Assembly (NCBI RefSeq): GCF_900188005.1
Contig: NZ_FZNR01000008.1
Span: 62,001-126,000, forward strand
Direction of reading: 5' to 3'
Source of the DNA: Actinoplanes regularis
Lineage (GTDB): Bacteria > Actinomycetota > Actinomycetes > Mycobacteriales > Micromonosporaceae
Length of the DNA stretch: 64,000 nucleotides
The position numbers were made by a program, and so were the translations under genes. The notes beneath the pieces were generated by a model. The model was not told where the DNA came from, ran no database searches, and worked only from the letters and a program-made list of their open reading frames with translations. Of this stretch, positions 8,448 to 16,157 are shown piece after piece. Within the stretch, counting starts at the first letter, position 1, and each line of letters opens with the position of its first letter.

Positions 8448-9587
8448 GTGGTTGATGTGACCGCTCCACGGCTCGACATCGACGGCCTGCTCGCCGATCC
8501 GGCCATCCGGATCGTGGTGTGCTGCGGGGCCGGCGGGGTCGGCAAGACCACCACCGCCGCGGCGCTCGGGCTGCGGGCCGCCGAGGTGCACGGCCGGCGC
8601 ACGGTGGTGCTGACCATCGACCCGGCCCGCCGGCTGGCCCAGTCGATGGGCCTGACCGAGCTGGACAACACCCCTCGCCAGGTCAAGGGCATCGACGCCG
8701 GGGAGTCCGGCGGCGAGCTGCACGCCATGATGCTGGACATGAAGCGCACCTTCGACGAGGTGGTGGAGCAGCACACCAAGCCGGATCGTGCCGCGGAGAT
8801 CTTCGCGAACCCCTTCTACCAGGCCATGAGTTCGACCTTCGCCGGCACGCAGGAGTACATGGCGATGGAGAAGCTGGGCCAGCTGCGGGCCGACGACGAG
8901 TGGGACCTGATCGTGGTCGACACCCCGCCCTCCCGCTCGGCGCTGGACTTCCTGGACGCACCGGCCCGGCTCTCCCGGTTCCTCGACGGCCGGATGCTGC
9001 GGATGCTGCTGGCTCCCGCGCGGACCGGCGGGCGGAGCATGTTCAGCCTGGTCACGGCGTCGTTCGGGCTGTTCTCCCGGGCGGTGCAGAAGGTTCTGGG
9101 CGCGCAGCTGCTGACTGACCTGTCGGGCTTCGTCGCGGCGCTGGACTCGATGTTCGGCGGCTTCCGGGAGCGCGCCGATCAGACGTACCGGATCCTGCAG
9201 GACCCGCAGACGGCGTTCCTGCTGGTCGCAGCCCCGGAGCGGGACGCGGTCCGGGAGGCGGCCTACTTCGCGGAGCGGCTGGTCGCGGAGCGGATGCCGC
9301 TCGGCGGCCTGGTGCTGAACCGGATGCACAAGACCGAGGCGGCCGGCCTGCCGGCGAGGGAGAGCGAGGCCGCGGCGGAACGGCTCGACGCCGTCGGCGA
9401 CCTGCCGATCGCGGCGGACGTGCTGCGCATCCACGCCGGTCTGCTGCGGCAGTCCGAGCGGGAGGTCCGGGTCGCGGCCACCTTCACCGAGGCGTTCCCG
9501 CAGGTGCCGACGACCGCGGTCGCGGCGCAGCCCGCCGACGTGCACGACGTCGACGGGCTGCGGACAATAGGCAAGTTGCTCGCCTGA
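8448..9587 (+). CDS. Get3/ArsA-like ATPase, second of pair
   Basis: About 379 residues. The Walker A is GAGGVGKTTT near residue 25, followed by TIDPARRLAQS and VVDTPPSRSALDFLDAP, the signature A-loop and switch regions of ArsA/Get3 ATPases. GTG at 8448 or 8457 fits the conserved N terminus (DVTAPRLDIDGLL); a TTG at 8367 overlapping the previous stop is possible but adds residues not typical of the family. Probably a heterodimer partner of the preceding ATPase (inference from pairing). Its stop abuts the stop of convergent wblA with no gap. Confidence 0.85.
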   Translation: MVDVTAPRLDIDGLLADPAIRIVVCCGAGGVGKTTTAAALGLRAAEVHGRRTVVLTIDPARRLAQSMGLTELDNTPRQVKGIDAGESGGELHAMMLDMKRTFDEVVEQHTKPDRAAEIFANPFYQAMSSTFAGTQEYMAMEKLGQLRADDEWDLIVVDTPPSRSALDFLDAPARLSRFLDGRMLRMLLAPARTGGRSMFSLVTASFGLFSRAVQKVLGAQLLTDLSGFVAALDSMFGGFRERADQTYRILQDPQTAFLLVAAPERDAVREAAYFAERLVAERMPLGGLVLNRMHKTEAAGLPARESEAAAERLDAVGDLPIAADVLRIHAGLLRQSEREVRVAATFTEAFPQVPTTAVAAQPADVHDVDGLRTIGKLLA

Positions 9588-9890
9588 TCAGCGGGTGGAG
9601 ACGAGCACCTTGTCGGCGCCTTTCTCCTTCAGTGCGGCCTCGAACATCTTCCGCCAGCTCGCCACGTGCGGGTGGCGGCGCAGCAGGGCTCGCCGCTCCC
9701 GTTCCGTCATGCCTCCCCAGACGCCGAACTCGATCCGGTTGTCCAGGGCGTCGGCGAGGCATTCGTAGCGCACCGGGCAGCTGCGGCAGATTCTTTTCGC
9801 CACGTTCTGCTCGGCACCCTGCACGAACAACGCGTCAGGGTCGCCACTCTGACACGCCGCCATGCTGGGCCAGTCGCTGATCATCCCCAT
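9588..9890 (-). CDS. wblA: WhiB-like [4Fe-4S] transcription factor WblA
   Basis: A 100-residue WhiB-family regulator. Four cysteines (13, 35, 38, 44) in the C-Xn-CXXC-X5-C pattern would bind a [4Fe-4S] cluster, and EFGVWGGMTERERRAL is the GVWGG turn with the basic DNA-contact region. The text between the last Cys and the C terminus matches my memory of streptomycete WblA and mycobacterial WhiB4. The neighbours (Get3-like pair, PASTA PBP, metallophosphoesterase) confirm orthology by synteny. WblA controls development and secondary metabolism in Streptomyces; WhiB4 is a redox regulator. A G-rich ribosome site (GGGGGGA) precedes the ATG at 9890. Confidence 0.93.
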   Translation of the reverse strand: MGMISDWPSMAACQSGDPDALFVQGAEQNVAKRICRSCPVRYECLADALDNRIEFGVWGGMTERERRALLRRHPHVASWRKMFEAALKEKGADKVLVSTR

Positions 9891-10150
9891 TGGTAAACGT
9901 CCCCCCTTGCTTTCACCCCCGAACGCCCGCCGCGGCAGCCCATGTCCCCCAATGCCGGGCAGACGTCATGCGAGATGTCTCGCCGGACCATCATGCTCTG
10001 TAGTTGGGTGATTACGCAACGTTGTCCCTCAAATACGTATAGCTCGGTAGTTCCGGGCAAAGCGGCCGGAGGGGGTGGGCCGAACGGGGGTATCTTTGGT
10101 GCAGAAGTGGGAAAACGACCCGCCGAGTTGAGTGATAAGCCACACTCGAG
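9891..10150. promoter_or_regulatory. Divergent wblA / PBP intergenic region
   Basis: This 260-bp gap separates wblA (leftward) and the PBP gene (rightward), so it must hold both promoters unless the PBP start lies downstream of 10151. The centre (about 9990-10060) is clearly AT-richer than its surroundings and contains TACGTA at 10035-10040. I could not assign -35/-10 pairs with confidence. Confidence 0.45.
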
Positions 10151-12625
10151 GTGAGCGAAGGCCGCCGCTCGGCGGGCGGTCGCGTGCGCGGTTCGCGTAT
10201 CCTGCGTCGGGTGACCTCCTGGATGCGCAGACGCGATCACAACATCTTTACGAACGCGACATCGCTACTCGTCTGCGGTTTGCTGGCCGGCGTCGTGGTA
10301 GCCGCCGCCGCGTTCCCCGCCGCGGCGATGACCGGTCTCGCCGCCAAGGCGGGCGGCCAGGGGTTCGCGGGCCTACCCAGTGAGCTGAAGAACTTCAGCT
10401 CACCCCAGATCACCCGGGTCTACGCCTCGGACGGGCGCACCCTGCTCTCGCAGTTCTACGACGAGTTCCGCAGCGATGTCCCGCTCAAGGACATCTCGAA
10501 GAACATGCAGAACGCGATCATCGCCGCCGAGGACCGCAAGTTCTACGACCACAACGGCGTCGACCTCAAGGGTGTCGCCCGCGCGTTCGTGAGCAACAGC
10601 CAGGGTGATTCCCACCAGGGCGCCTCGACGCTCACCATGCAGTACGTGCGGATGTCGCTCGCCTACTCGGCCACCAACCCGCAAGAGGTGGTCGACGCGA
10701 CGAAGGACACCCCGAAGCGCAAGATCAATGAGATGAAGTACGCGCTGCAGGTCGAGAAGCAGCTCACCAAGGAGCAGATCCTCGAGCGCTACCTGAACAT
10801 CGCGCCCTTCGGCAACCAGGCGTACGGCGTCTACGCCGCGAGCCAGGTCTACTTCAACAAGAAGCCGAAGGACCTGACGGTCGGTCAGGCCGCGATGCTG
10901 GCCGGCATGGTGAAGGCGCCGAGCAGCTTCAACCCGACCGTCAAGTCGGGTCACGAGCAGATCCAGGTCCGGCGCGACGACTACATCATCCCGGAGATGG
11001 TCGCCATGGGCGCGATCACCCAGGCCGACGCCGACAAGGCCAAGAAGGAGAAGATCCCGACCAAGGTCAAGCCGGTCGGCAACGGCTGTGTCTCGGTCGC
11101 CAAGAACAGCTGGGGCTTCTTCTGCGACTACTTCTACCGCTGGTGGATGGAGCAGGAGGCGTTCGGCGCGACGTCGTACGACCGCGAGCGGCGACTCAAG
11201 AGCGGCGGCTACCAGGTCGTCACCACGCTGGACCTGAAGGGTCAGGCCTCGGCGCGCGCCCAGATCGCCGATCGGCAGGCGGACAGCAGCCAGGACGCGC
11301 TGCTGCTGGCCGGCATCGAGCCGGGCACCGGCAAGGTCCGGCTGCTCGCCACGAACCGTAAGTACGCGCTCGACGACCCGTCGCACCCCACCAACAAGAT
11401 CTCACCGGACCCGAAGAAGAAGAAGAAAAAGATCCGGGGTTCGTTCCCGAAGACGACCAACCCGCTGATCACCGGCGGTGGTGACATCACGGGCTACCAG
11501 GCGGGCTCGGTGTTCAAGATGTTCACCATGGTCGCCGCCCTGGAAAAGGGCATCCCGCTCAGCTACCCGATCAACTCGCCGCCGACCTTCCACTCGAAGT
11601 ACAAGGCCGGCTACGGCACCTCGTCGTCCTGCCCCGGTTCGGACGACTGGTGCCCGAGCAACGCCAGCAAGAAAGAGGCCGGCGTCTTCAACATGTGGTC
11701 CGGCTTCGGCAAGTCGGTCAACACCTTCTTCGTTCCGCTGGAGCAGAAGGTCGGTGCCGAGAACGTAATCGCGGTCGCCAAGCGGTTCGGTGTCCAGTTC
11801 AGGAACCCGGAGGACGCCAGGAAGGCCAAGGAGGAGGCATCCACCTGGGGTTCCTTCACTCTGGGCGTGATCGACTCCACCCCGCTGGAGATGGCGAACG
11901 CGTACGCGACGCTGGCCGGTGACGGCAAGTACTGCGCGCCGACCCCGGTCGAGCAGATCAAGACCAAGGACGGCGAGAAGATCGACGTCGGCAAGCCGCA
12001 CTGCATCCAGGCGACTCCCAAGAACGTCGCCCGCGCGGCCCTGGACGCGGCCCGCTGCCCGGTCGGCGACTCGGCCCAGCTCGGCAGCTGCAAGGGCGCC
12101 ACGGCGCCGGACACCCGGGGCATCGTCGATCGCCCGGTCTTCGGCAAGACCGGTACCACCGACAACAGCAAGACCGCATCGCTGATCGTGGGCACCACGT
12201 CGCTGGTGGTCGCGGGTTACATGGCCAACCCGGACTGGCAGGACCACACCAACCAGATGTCCCACTACGTCATCAACAAGGCCGTGCAGTACACGCTCAA
12301 GGACTACATGGAGAAGCGGCCCAGCGTTCAGTTCAAGGAACCGACGAACGACGACATCACGACCGGTGACCTGCGCAGGGTCCCGGACGTGACCTGTGAC
12401 TCGATCGGTAAGGCGAAGGACGTGATCCGGGGCGCCGGCTTCGACCCGGTGGTCGGACCGACCGTCGACTCGGACTGCCCGGCCGGCTCCGCCGCGGGCA
12501 CCTCGGAGTCGCGCACGATCAAGGACGGCGCGGTGACCATCGAGGTCAGCAACGGCAAGAAGGGCAAGAAAGAGGACGACCCGCAGAACCCGACGCCGGA
12601 GAAGACGAAACCCGGCAGACGGTAG
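10151..12625 (+). CDS. ponA2: Bifunctional class A penicillin-binding protein with PASTA domain
   Basis: An 824-residue peptidoglycan glycosyltransferase/transpeptidase. A transmembrane helix lies at about 36-60. The GT51 domain has AAEDRKFYDHNGVD with catalytic Glu127 and QGASTLTMQ at 156-164. The transpeptidase has SVFK (Ser453), SVN (522-524) and KTG (666-668). A C-terminal PASTA-like segment follows (about 745-795, RRVPDVTCDSIG), then a charged tail. Domain order and the wblA neighbourhood match mycobacterial PonA2. The start is GTG at 10151; a GTG at 10211 would give a shorter cytoplasmic tail. An insertion with six consecutive lysines (about 422-427) is unusual. It builds cell-wall glycan and cross-links. 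Confidence 0.93.
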   Translation: MSEGRRSAGGRVRGSRILRRVTSWMRRRDHNIFTNATSLLVCGLLAGVVVAAAAFPAAAMTGLAAKAGGQGFAGLPSELKNFSSPQITRVYASDGRTLLSQFYDEFRSDVPLKDISKNMQNAIIAAEDRKFYDHNGVDLKGVARAFVSNSQGDSHQGASTLTMQYVRMSLAYSATNPQEVVDATKDTPKRKINEMKYALQVEKQLTKEQILERYLNIAPFGNQAYGVYAASQVYFNKKPKDLTVGQAAMLAGMVKAPSSFNPTVKSGHEQIQVRRDDYIIPEMVAMGAITQADADKAKKEKIPTKVKPVGNGCVSVAKNSWGFFCDYFYRWWMEQEAFGATSYDRERRLKSGGYQVVTTLDLKGQASARAQIADRQADSSQDALLLAGIEPGTGKVRLLATNRKYALDDPSHPTNKISPDPKKKKKKIRGSFPKTTNPLITGGGDITGYQAGSVFKMFTMVAALEKGIPLSYPINSPPTFHSKYKAGYGTSSSCPGSDDWCPSNASKKEAGVFNMWSGFGKSVNTFFVPLEQKVGAENVIAVAKRFGVQFRNPEDARKAKEEASTWGSFTLGVIDSTPLEMANAYATLAGDGKYCAPTPVEQIKTKDGEKIDVGKPHCIQATPKNVARAALDAARCPVGDSAQLGSCKGATAPDTRGIVDRPVFGKTGTTDNSKTASLIVGTTSLVVAGYMANPDWQDHTNQMSHYVINKAVQYTLKDYMEKRPSVQFKEPTNDDITTGDLRRVPDVTCDSIGKAKDVIRGAGFDPVVGPTVDSDCPAGSAAGTSESRTIKDGAVTIEVSNGKKGKKEDDPQNPTPEKTKPGRR

Positions 12626-12647
12626 GTAGCGCGGCGGTAAGCAGAGA

Positions 12648-12680
12648 ACGGGCGGGAGACGCGATCTCCCGCCCGTTTTT
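12648..12680 (+). terminator. Intrinsic terminator after the PBP gene
   Basis: A perfect 12-bp stem (12648-12659 with 12665-12676), a 5-base loop and then a T run. It lies between the convergent PBP and yqeY genes and is oriented to stop the PBP transcript. Confidence 0.92.
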
Positions 12681-12701
12681 CATGCCCGCAGGACGCGGTG
12701 C

Positions 12702-13154
12702 TCAGCTGAGCCGGCGCCGCACCTCGGCCGCGACCCGGCCGCCCTCCGCGCGCCCCGCGACAGCCGCCTGGGCCGCCTTCATGGCCGGGCCCATCTGCGC
12801 CTTGCCGGAGAAGCCGCCGGCCGCGAGCGCCTGACCGACGATCTCGGCGATCTCCTCGTCGGTGAGCTGCTTGGGCAGGTAGCGGTCGAGGACCTCGCCC
12901 TCGGCCGTCTCCTTCGCCGCCTGGTCGGCCCGGCCCGCGCCGGCGAACGCGGTGGCCGCCTCACGGCGCTTCTTCGTCTCCTTGGTCAGCACCGCCAGAA
13001 CCTCGTCGTCGGAGAGCTCACGGGCCTCGACACCGGCGACCTCCGCGGTACGCACGGCGGCCAGCGCCATCCGCAGCGTCGAGGTGATCAGCTCGTCCCG
13101 GGACTTCATCGCGGCGTGCAGGTCATCGTTCAGGCGGTCTTTCAGCGTTCCCAT
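12702..13154 (-). CDS. GatB/YqeY domain protein
   Basis: A 150-residue YqeY-family protein: MGTLKDRLNDDLHAAMKSRD at the N terminus, LTKETKKRREAA and DRYLPKQLTDEEI in the middle, and a C-terminal helical GatB-like half (GKAQMGPAMKAA). The ATG at 13154 fits the family start; the frame itself opens at 13181, which would overlap the divergent neighbour. The family resembles the tRNA-binding tail of the GatB amidotransferase subunit, but its cellular role is not settled. Convergent to the PBP gene and divergent from the metallophosphoesterase with a 25-bp gap. Confidence 0.88.
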   Translation of the reverse strand: MGTLKDRLNDDLHAAMKSRDELITSTLRMALAAVRTAEVAGVEARELSDDEVLAVLTKETKKRREAATAFAGAGRADQAAKETAEGEVLDRYLPKQLTDEEIAEIVGQALAAGGFSGKAQMGPAMKAAQAAVAGRAEGGRVAAEVRRRLS

Positions 13155-13179
13155 GGACGGAGAAACTACCCTTGCCGTC

Positions 13180-14073
13180 ATGCGTAAGCGCTCCCTTATT
13201 TCCGCCGCCGCCGCACTGGCCGCCGTCGGCGGCGCGACCCTCGCCTATGCCTCCCTCGTCGAGCGGAACATGTTCACGCTCCGGCGCTTCGATGTCCCGG
13301 TGCTCGACCCGGACGCGGAACCGCTGCGCATCCTGCACGTGTCCGACCTGCACATGATGCCGGAGCAGCGGCGCAAGCAGGAGTGGGTGGCCGGCCTGAT
13401 CGGCACCGACCCGGACCTGGTGGTGGTCACCGGCGACAACCTTTCGTCACCGGACGCGGTGCCCGGTGTGCTGCGGGCCCTCGAGCCGCTGCTCGACGTG
13501 CCCGGCGCGTTCGTCTTCGGCAGCAACGACTACCGCGGCCCGGTCTGGAAGAACCCGCTGGAGTACCTGCTGCCCGAGCGGGAGTACGTGCAGGGCGTCG
13601 ACCTGCCCACCGAGGATCTGCGCGCCGCGTTCCTCGACGCGGGCTGGGCCGACCTGAACAACGCCCGCACCATCATCAAGGCCGGCGGCCGCTCGATCGA
13701 GCTGGCCGGGGTGGACGACCCGCACGTCGATCGCGACGACTACCCCGCGGTGGCCGGTCCGATCAGCCCCGGCGTCGACCTGCACCTCGGGGTCACCCAC
13801 ACGCCGGCCTCCCGGGTCCTGGACCCGATGGCCGCGGACGGCTTCGAGCTGCTGCTGGCCGGGCACACCCACGGCGGCCAGGTGTGCGTGCCCGGCTACG
13901 GCGCCCTCACCACCAACTGCGACCTGCCCAGCCGCATGGCCAAGGGCCTGCACCGCTGGCCAGGCTCGGATTCGTGGCTGCACGTCTCGGCCGGACTGGG
14001 TACCCACCCGACCGCACCGATCCGTTTCGCCTGCCGCCCGGAAGCCTCGATGCTCACCCTGATACCGCGCTGA
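13180..14073 (+). CDS. Membrane-anchored calcineurin-like metallophosphoesterase
   Basis: A 297-residue phosphoesterase. A hydrophobic N-terminal segment (residues 8-26) probably anchors or exports it. The metal motifs are in order: SDLHM (Asp and His), VVTGDN, FGSNDY (variant of GNHD, with Ser-Asn-Asp), GVTHT and the GHTHGGQV ending. The start is ATG at 13180; a GGAG at 13159-13162 lies rather far upstream. It belongs to the same group as the metallophosphoesterase next to ponA2 in mycobacteria. The substrate is unknown; a role at the cell envelope is inferred from context. Confidence 0.88.
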   Translation: MRKRSLISAAAALAAVGGATLAYASLVERNMFTLRRFDVPVLDPDAEPLRILHVSDLHMMPEQRRKQEWVAGLIGTDPDLVVVTGDNLSSPDAVPGVLRALEPLLDVPGAFVFGSNDYRGPVWKNPLEYLLPEREYVQGVDLPTEDLRAAFLDAGWADLNNARTIIKAGGRSIELAGVDDPHVDRDDYPAVAGPISPGVDLHLGVTHTPASRVLDPMAADGFELLLAGHTHGGQVCVPGYGALTTNCDLPSRMAKGLHRWPGSDSWLHVSAGLGTHPTAPIRFACRPEASMLTLIPR

Positions 14074-14147
14074 GCTGGGGAAACACTGTCTAGGGGTCCC
14101 GGATTTCGAAGCTGCCGCGCGGTCCGCTAGTATTCTCTACGCAGCAG

Positions 14148-14224
14148 CGGGGTGTGGCGCAGTTTGGTAGCGCGCTACGTTCGGGACGTAGAGGCCGTGG
14201 GTTCAAATCCCGCCACCCCGACCA
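14148..14224 (+). tRNA. tRNA-Pro(CGG)
   Basis: A full cloverleaf can be folded: acceptor CGGGGTG/CACCCCG, anticodon stem CTACG/CGTAG with loop TTCGGGA and anticodon CGG at 14182-14184, T arm GTGGG-TTCAAAT-CCCGC, and encoded CCA at 14222-14224. A TATTCT at 14131-14136 is placed correctly for a -10 box. Confidence 0.97.
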
Positions 14225-14232
14225 GGTTGCAG

Positions 14233-14278
14233 TCAGGCCCGGCCCTCCGGAAACGGAGGCCGGGCCTGATTCGTTTTC
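14233..14278 (+). terminator. Intrinsic terminator after tRNA-Pro
   Basis: Arms 14233-14249 and 14254-14269 pair over 16 bp with one bulged C and a GAAA loop; TTCGTTTTC follows. It starts 9 bases after the tRNA CCA. Confidence 0.9.
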
Positions 14279-14446
14279 GACGCCGATCATGCCGGGGGCG
14301 GTGTCGGCACCCGTTCAAGAAGATCCCTCTGTCGCGCTGAGCGGTCGCGGAGCGCGCTCGCAGGCGCCGGCCTATACCTCGCGACCATCGCGCTCGTCCG
14401 ACGCAGAGAGCGGCGATGAGAATGGTTACGAGCGCGGACGGAAAGG

Positions 14447-14743
14447 TCAGATGGCGAAGCCCGGGCGGACCGGGATGCCGGCCACCGCCGGGCCGACCGG
14501 ACGCGGGGCCATCTGCTGCGGTACGGCGTACGGGCCCAGCATCGTCTCCACCACCGGCGCGATGGTCTGCCGCTCGCCAAGCTGCATCAGCCGGGTGGCC
14601 CGAGCCAGCGAACCGGTCTCACCGTCCCGGAAGCCCTCCCGATATCCGCGCTCGTAACGCTCGCCACGTCCGAAGGCCCGGCCGAGGGCGAAGCACGACG
14701 AGCCGGCGAAGGCGAGGAGCAGGAGGAGGGCGAAGGGCGTCAC
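14447..14743 (-). CDS. Small membrane-anchored hypothetical protein
   Basis: A 98-residue protein with one N-terminal hydrophobic helix (about residues 3-20), a charged segment rich in Arg/Glu/Gly (GRGERYERGYREGFRDGE) and a Pro/Ala-rich end. The GTG at 14743 has GGAAGGA eight bases upstream, better than the in-frame GTG at 14764. I do not recognise the family. It is divergent from pyrE and has no obvious partner. Confidence 0.6.
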   Translation of the reverse strand: MTPFALLLLLAFAGSSCFALGRAFGRGERYERGYREGFRDGETGSLARATRLMQLGERQTIAPVVETMLGPYAVPQQMAPRPVGPAVAGIPVRPGFAI

Positions 14744-14894
14744 AGCAATGTTCCTTCCGGGCACAAGCCGCTAATTAGGCGAAAACTACCCCAAACAGAC
14801 ATAGAATGCGGTACTGCGCAGATCAAGTACGCCAACGGGTGACGACAGGGGTGGTTGCGCCTCGCCGCACCCTCGCCTGACAAGCTCAGACCTT

Positions 14895-15425
14895 GTGACT
14901 GACTCCATCGACCTCGCCCGCCAGGTCCGCTCCGTGAGCCGCCTGACCGGCGAATTCACGCTCCGTTCCGGCCGCACCGCCACCGAATACTTCGACAAGT
15001 ACCAGTTCGAGGCCGACCCGGTCCTGCTCGACCAGCTCGCCGAGCGGCTCGCCCTGCTCATCCCGGAGGGCACCGAGGTGCTGGCCGGCCTGGAGATGGG
15101 CGGCATCGCGGTGGTCACCGCCCTGGCCCGGCACGCCAAGCTGCCCACCGCGTTCGTCCGCAAGGAGGCGAAGAAGTACGGCACCGCCCGGCTCGCCGAG
15201 GGCGCCGAGGTGGCCGGCCGCCGCGTGCTCGTCGTCGAGGACGTGGTGACCTCCGGCGGCCAGGTGGTGATCTCCACCGGGGAGCTCCGCAAGCTGGGCG
15301 CGCACGTGGACCACGCGCTCTGCGTGATCGACCGTCAGGAGGGCGGCGCGCAGGCCCTGGCCGCCGAGGGCATCACCCTGCGGGCGCTGCTGAGCCGCGC
15401 CGACCTGGACGCCGCGGCGTCCTGA
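14895..15425 (+). CDS. pyrE: Orotate phosphoribosyltransferase
   Basis: A 176-residue type I phosphoribosyltransferase joining orotate and PRPP to make OMP in pyrimidine synthesis. The PRPP motif VLVVEDVVTSGG is near residues 113-124, the N-terminal FTLRSGRTATEYFDKY binds orotate/PRPP, and RKEAKKYGTAR is the flexible catalytic loop. GTG at 14895. It stands alone, not in a pyr operon, as is common in actinobacteria. Confidence 0.93.
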   Translation: MTDSIDLARQVRSVSRLTGEFTLRSGRTATEYFDKYQFEADPVLLDQLAERLALLIPEGTEVLAGLEMGGIAVVTALARHAKLPTAFVRKEAKKYGTARLAEGAEVAGRRVLVVEDVVTSGGQVVISTGELRKLGAHVDHALCVIDRQEGGAQALAAEGITLRALLSRADLDAAAS

Positions 15426-15436
15426 CGCTTCCGGTT

Positions 15437-15468
15437 CGACGTGGCGCGTGCCAGCGCGCCACGTCGAC
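15437..15468. terminator. Hairpin between convergent pyrE and 15483 gene
   Basis: A perfect 13-bp inverted repeat (15437-15449 with 15456-15468) and a 6-base loop lies between the two convergent stops. It lacks a T run, so it may be a bidirectional factor-assisted terminator. Confidence 0.7.
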
Positions 15469-15482
15469 GTGACGAGCCCGGC

Positions 15483-16157
15483 TCAGGGCAGCGCGGCCCG
15501 TAACACGTGGACCGCCCGGCCCAGCGTCTCCCGCAGCACGGCGAGCTCACGGGCCGACCACACCGGCTGGTACTCCTCCAGGCCGAACATCCAGGGCGCC
15601 TGGTTCGCCATCAGCTTGTCGTGGCATCTGTCCCGAAGGCCGCCCCGCTGGACGAAAGCCTGCCCCGTCGACCGGGCCACATCGATGCCCAGGTTCCACA
15701 GGTTCAAGGCGCTCTCGGTCGGGACGCCCAGGCGCTTACCTCGTACCCAATCCTGTGCCGGACCCAGATCGGCTGCGACCGGATCGTCGTCGCCCTCCGC
15801 CGCGCCGCCGTCCTCCGAATCGGAGTCCGCGGCCGCGGAATCGCAGCCGCAGGAAGCGGAGGCGGGCCCGCACCCGACCGGACCACACACGGGGCCCGCG
15901 GCGCCGGGCGTCGGCGAAGCCGGAGCGACGGCCTTGAGCGACAGCACCGGAAACGTCGCCTGGACCGCGGCGGCCGACTCGAAGGTGAGCAGGCGACCAC
16001 CGCGGATCGCCACGCAGTCCTCGCCGTCGAGGTCCGGCCCCCACCAGAGCCATCGCTCGACCCCGTCGAAGACCAGGCCGGCCGGCTCCCCGAAGAGCGG
16101 CCCGGCATCGAAGCGCGGCTGGATCCGGATGGTGGGGCTGGGGTGGATCATGGTCAC
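15483..16157 (-). CDS. Hypothetical protein with Cys-rich acidic insert, coupled to asd
   Basis: A 224-residue protein I do not recognise. Residues 1-75 look like a compact beta-rich domain with several Trp (RWLWWGPDLDGED). A middle insert (about 85-125) is Gly/Pro/Cys-rich then acidic: five Cys in about 17 residues (CGPVGCGPASASCGCD), then a run of Ser/Asp/Glu. The C-terminal third is helical with a second Trp-rich patch. GTG at 16157 overlaps the asd stop as GTGA, so it is translationally coupled to asd; ATG at 16151 is the alternative. A metal-binding or redox role of the Cys cluster is possible but unproven. Confidence 0.75.
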   Translation of the reverse strand: MTMIHPSPTIRIQPRFDAGPLFGEPAGLVFDGVERWLWWGPDLDGEDCVAIRGGRLLTFESAAAVQATFPVLSLKAVAPASPTPGAAGPVCGPVGCGPASASCGCDSAAADSDSEDGGAAEGDDDPVAADLGPAQDWVRGKRLGVPTESALNLWNLGIDVARSTGQAFVQRGGLRDRCHDKLMANQAPWMFGLEEYQPVWSARELAVLRETLGRAVHVLRAALP

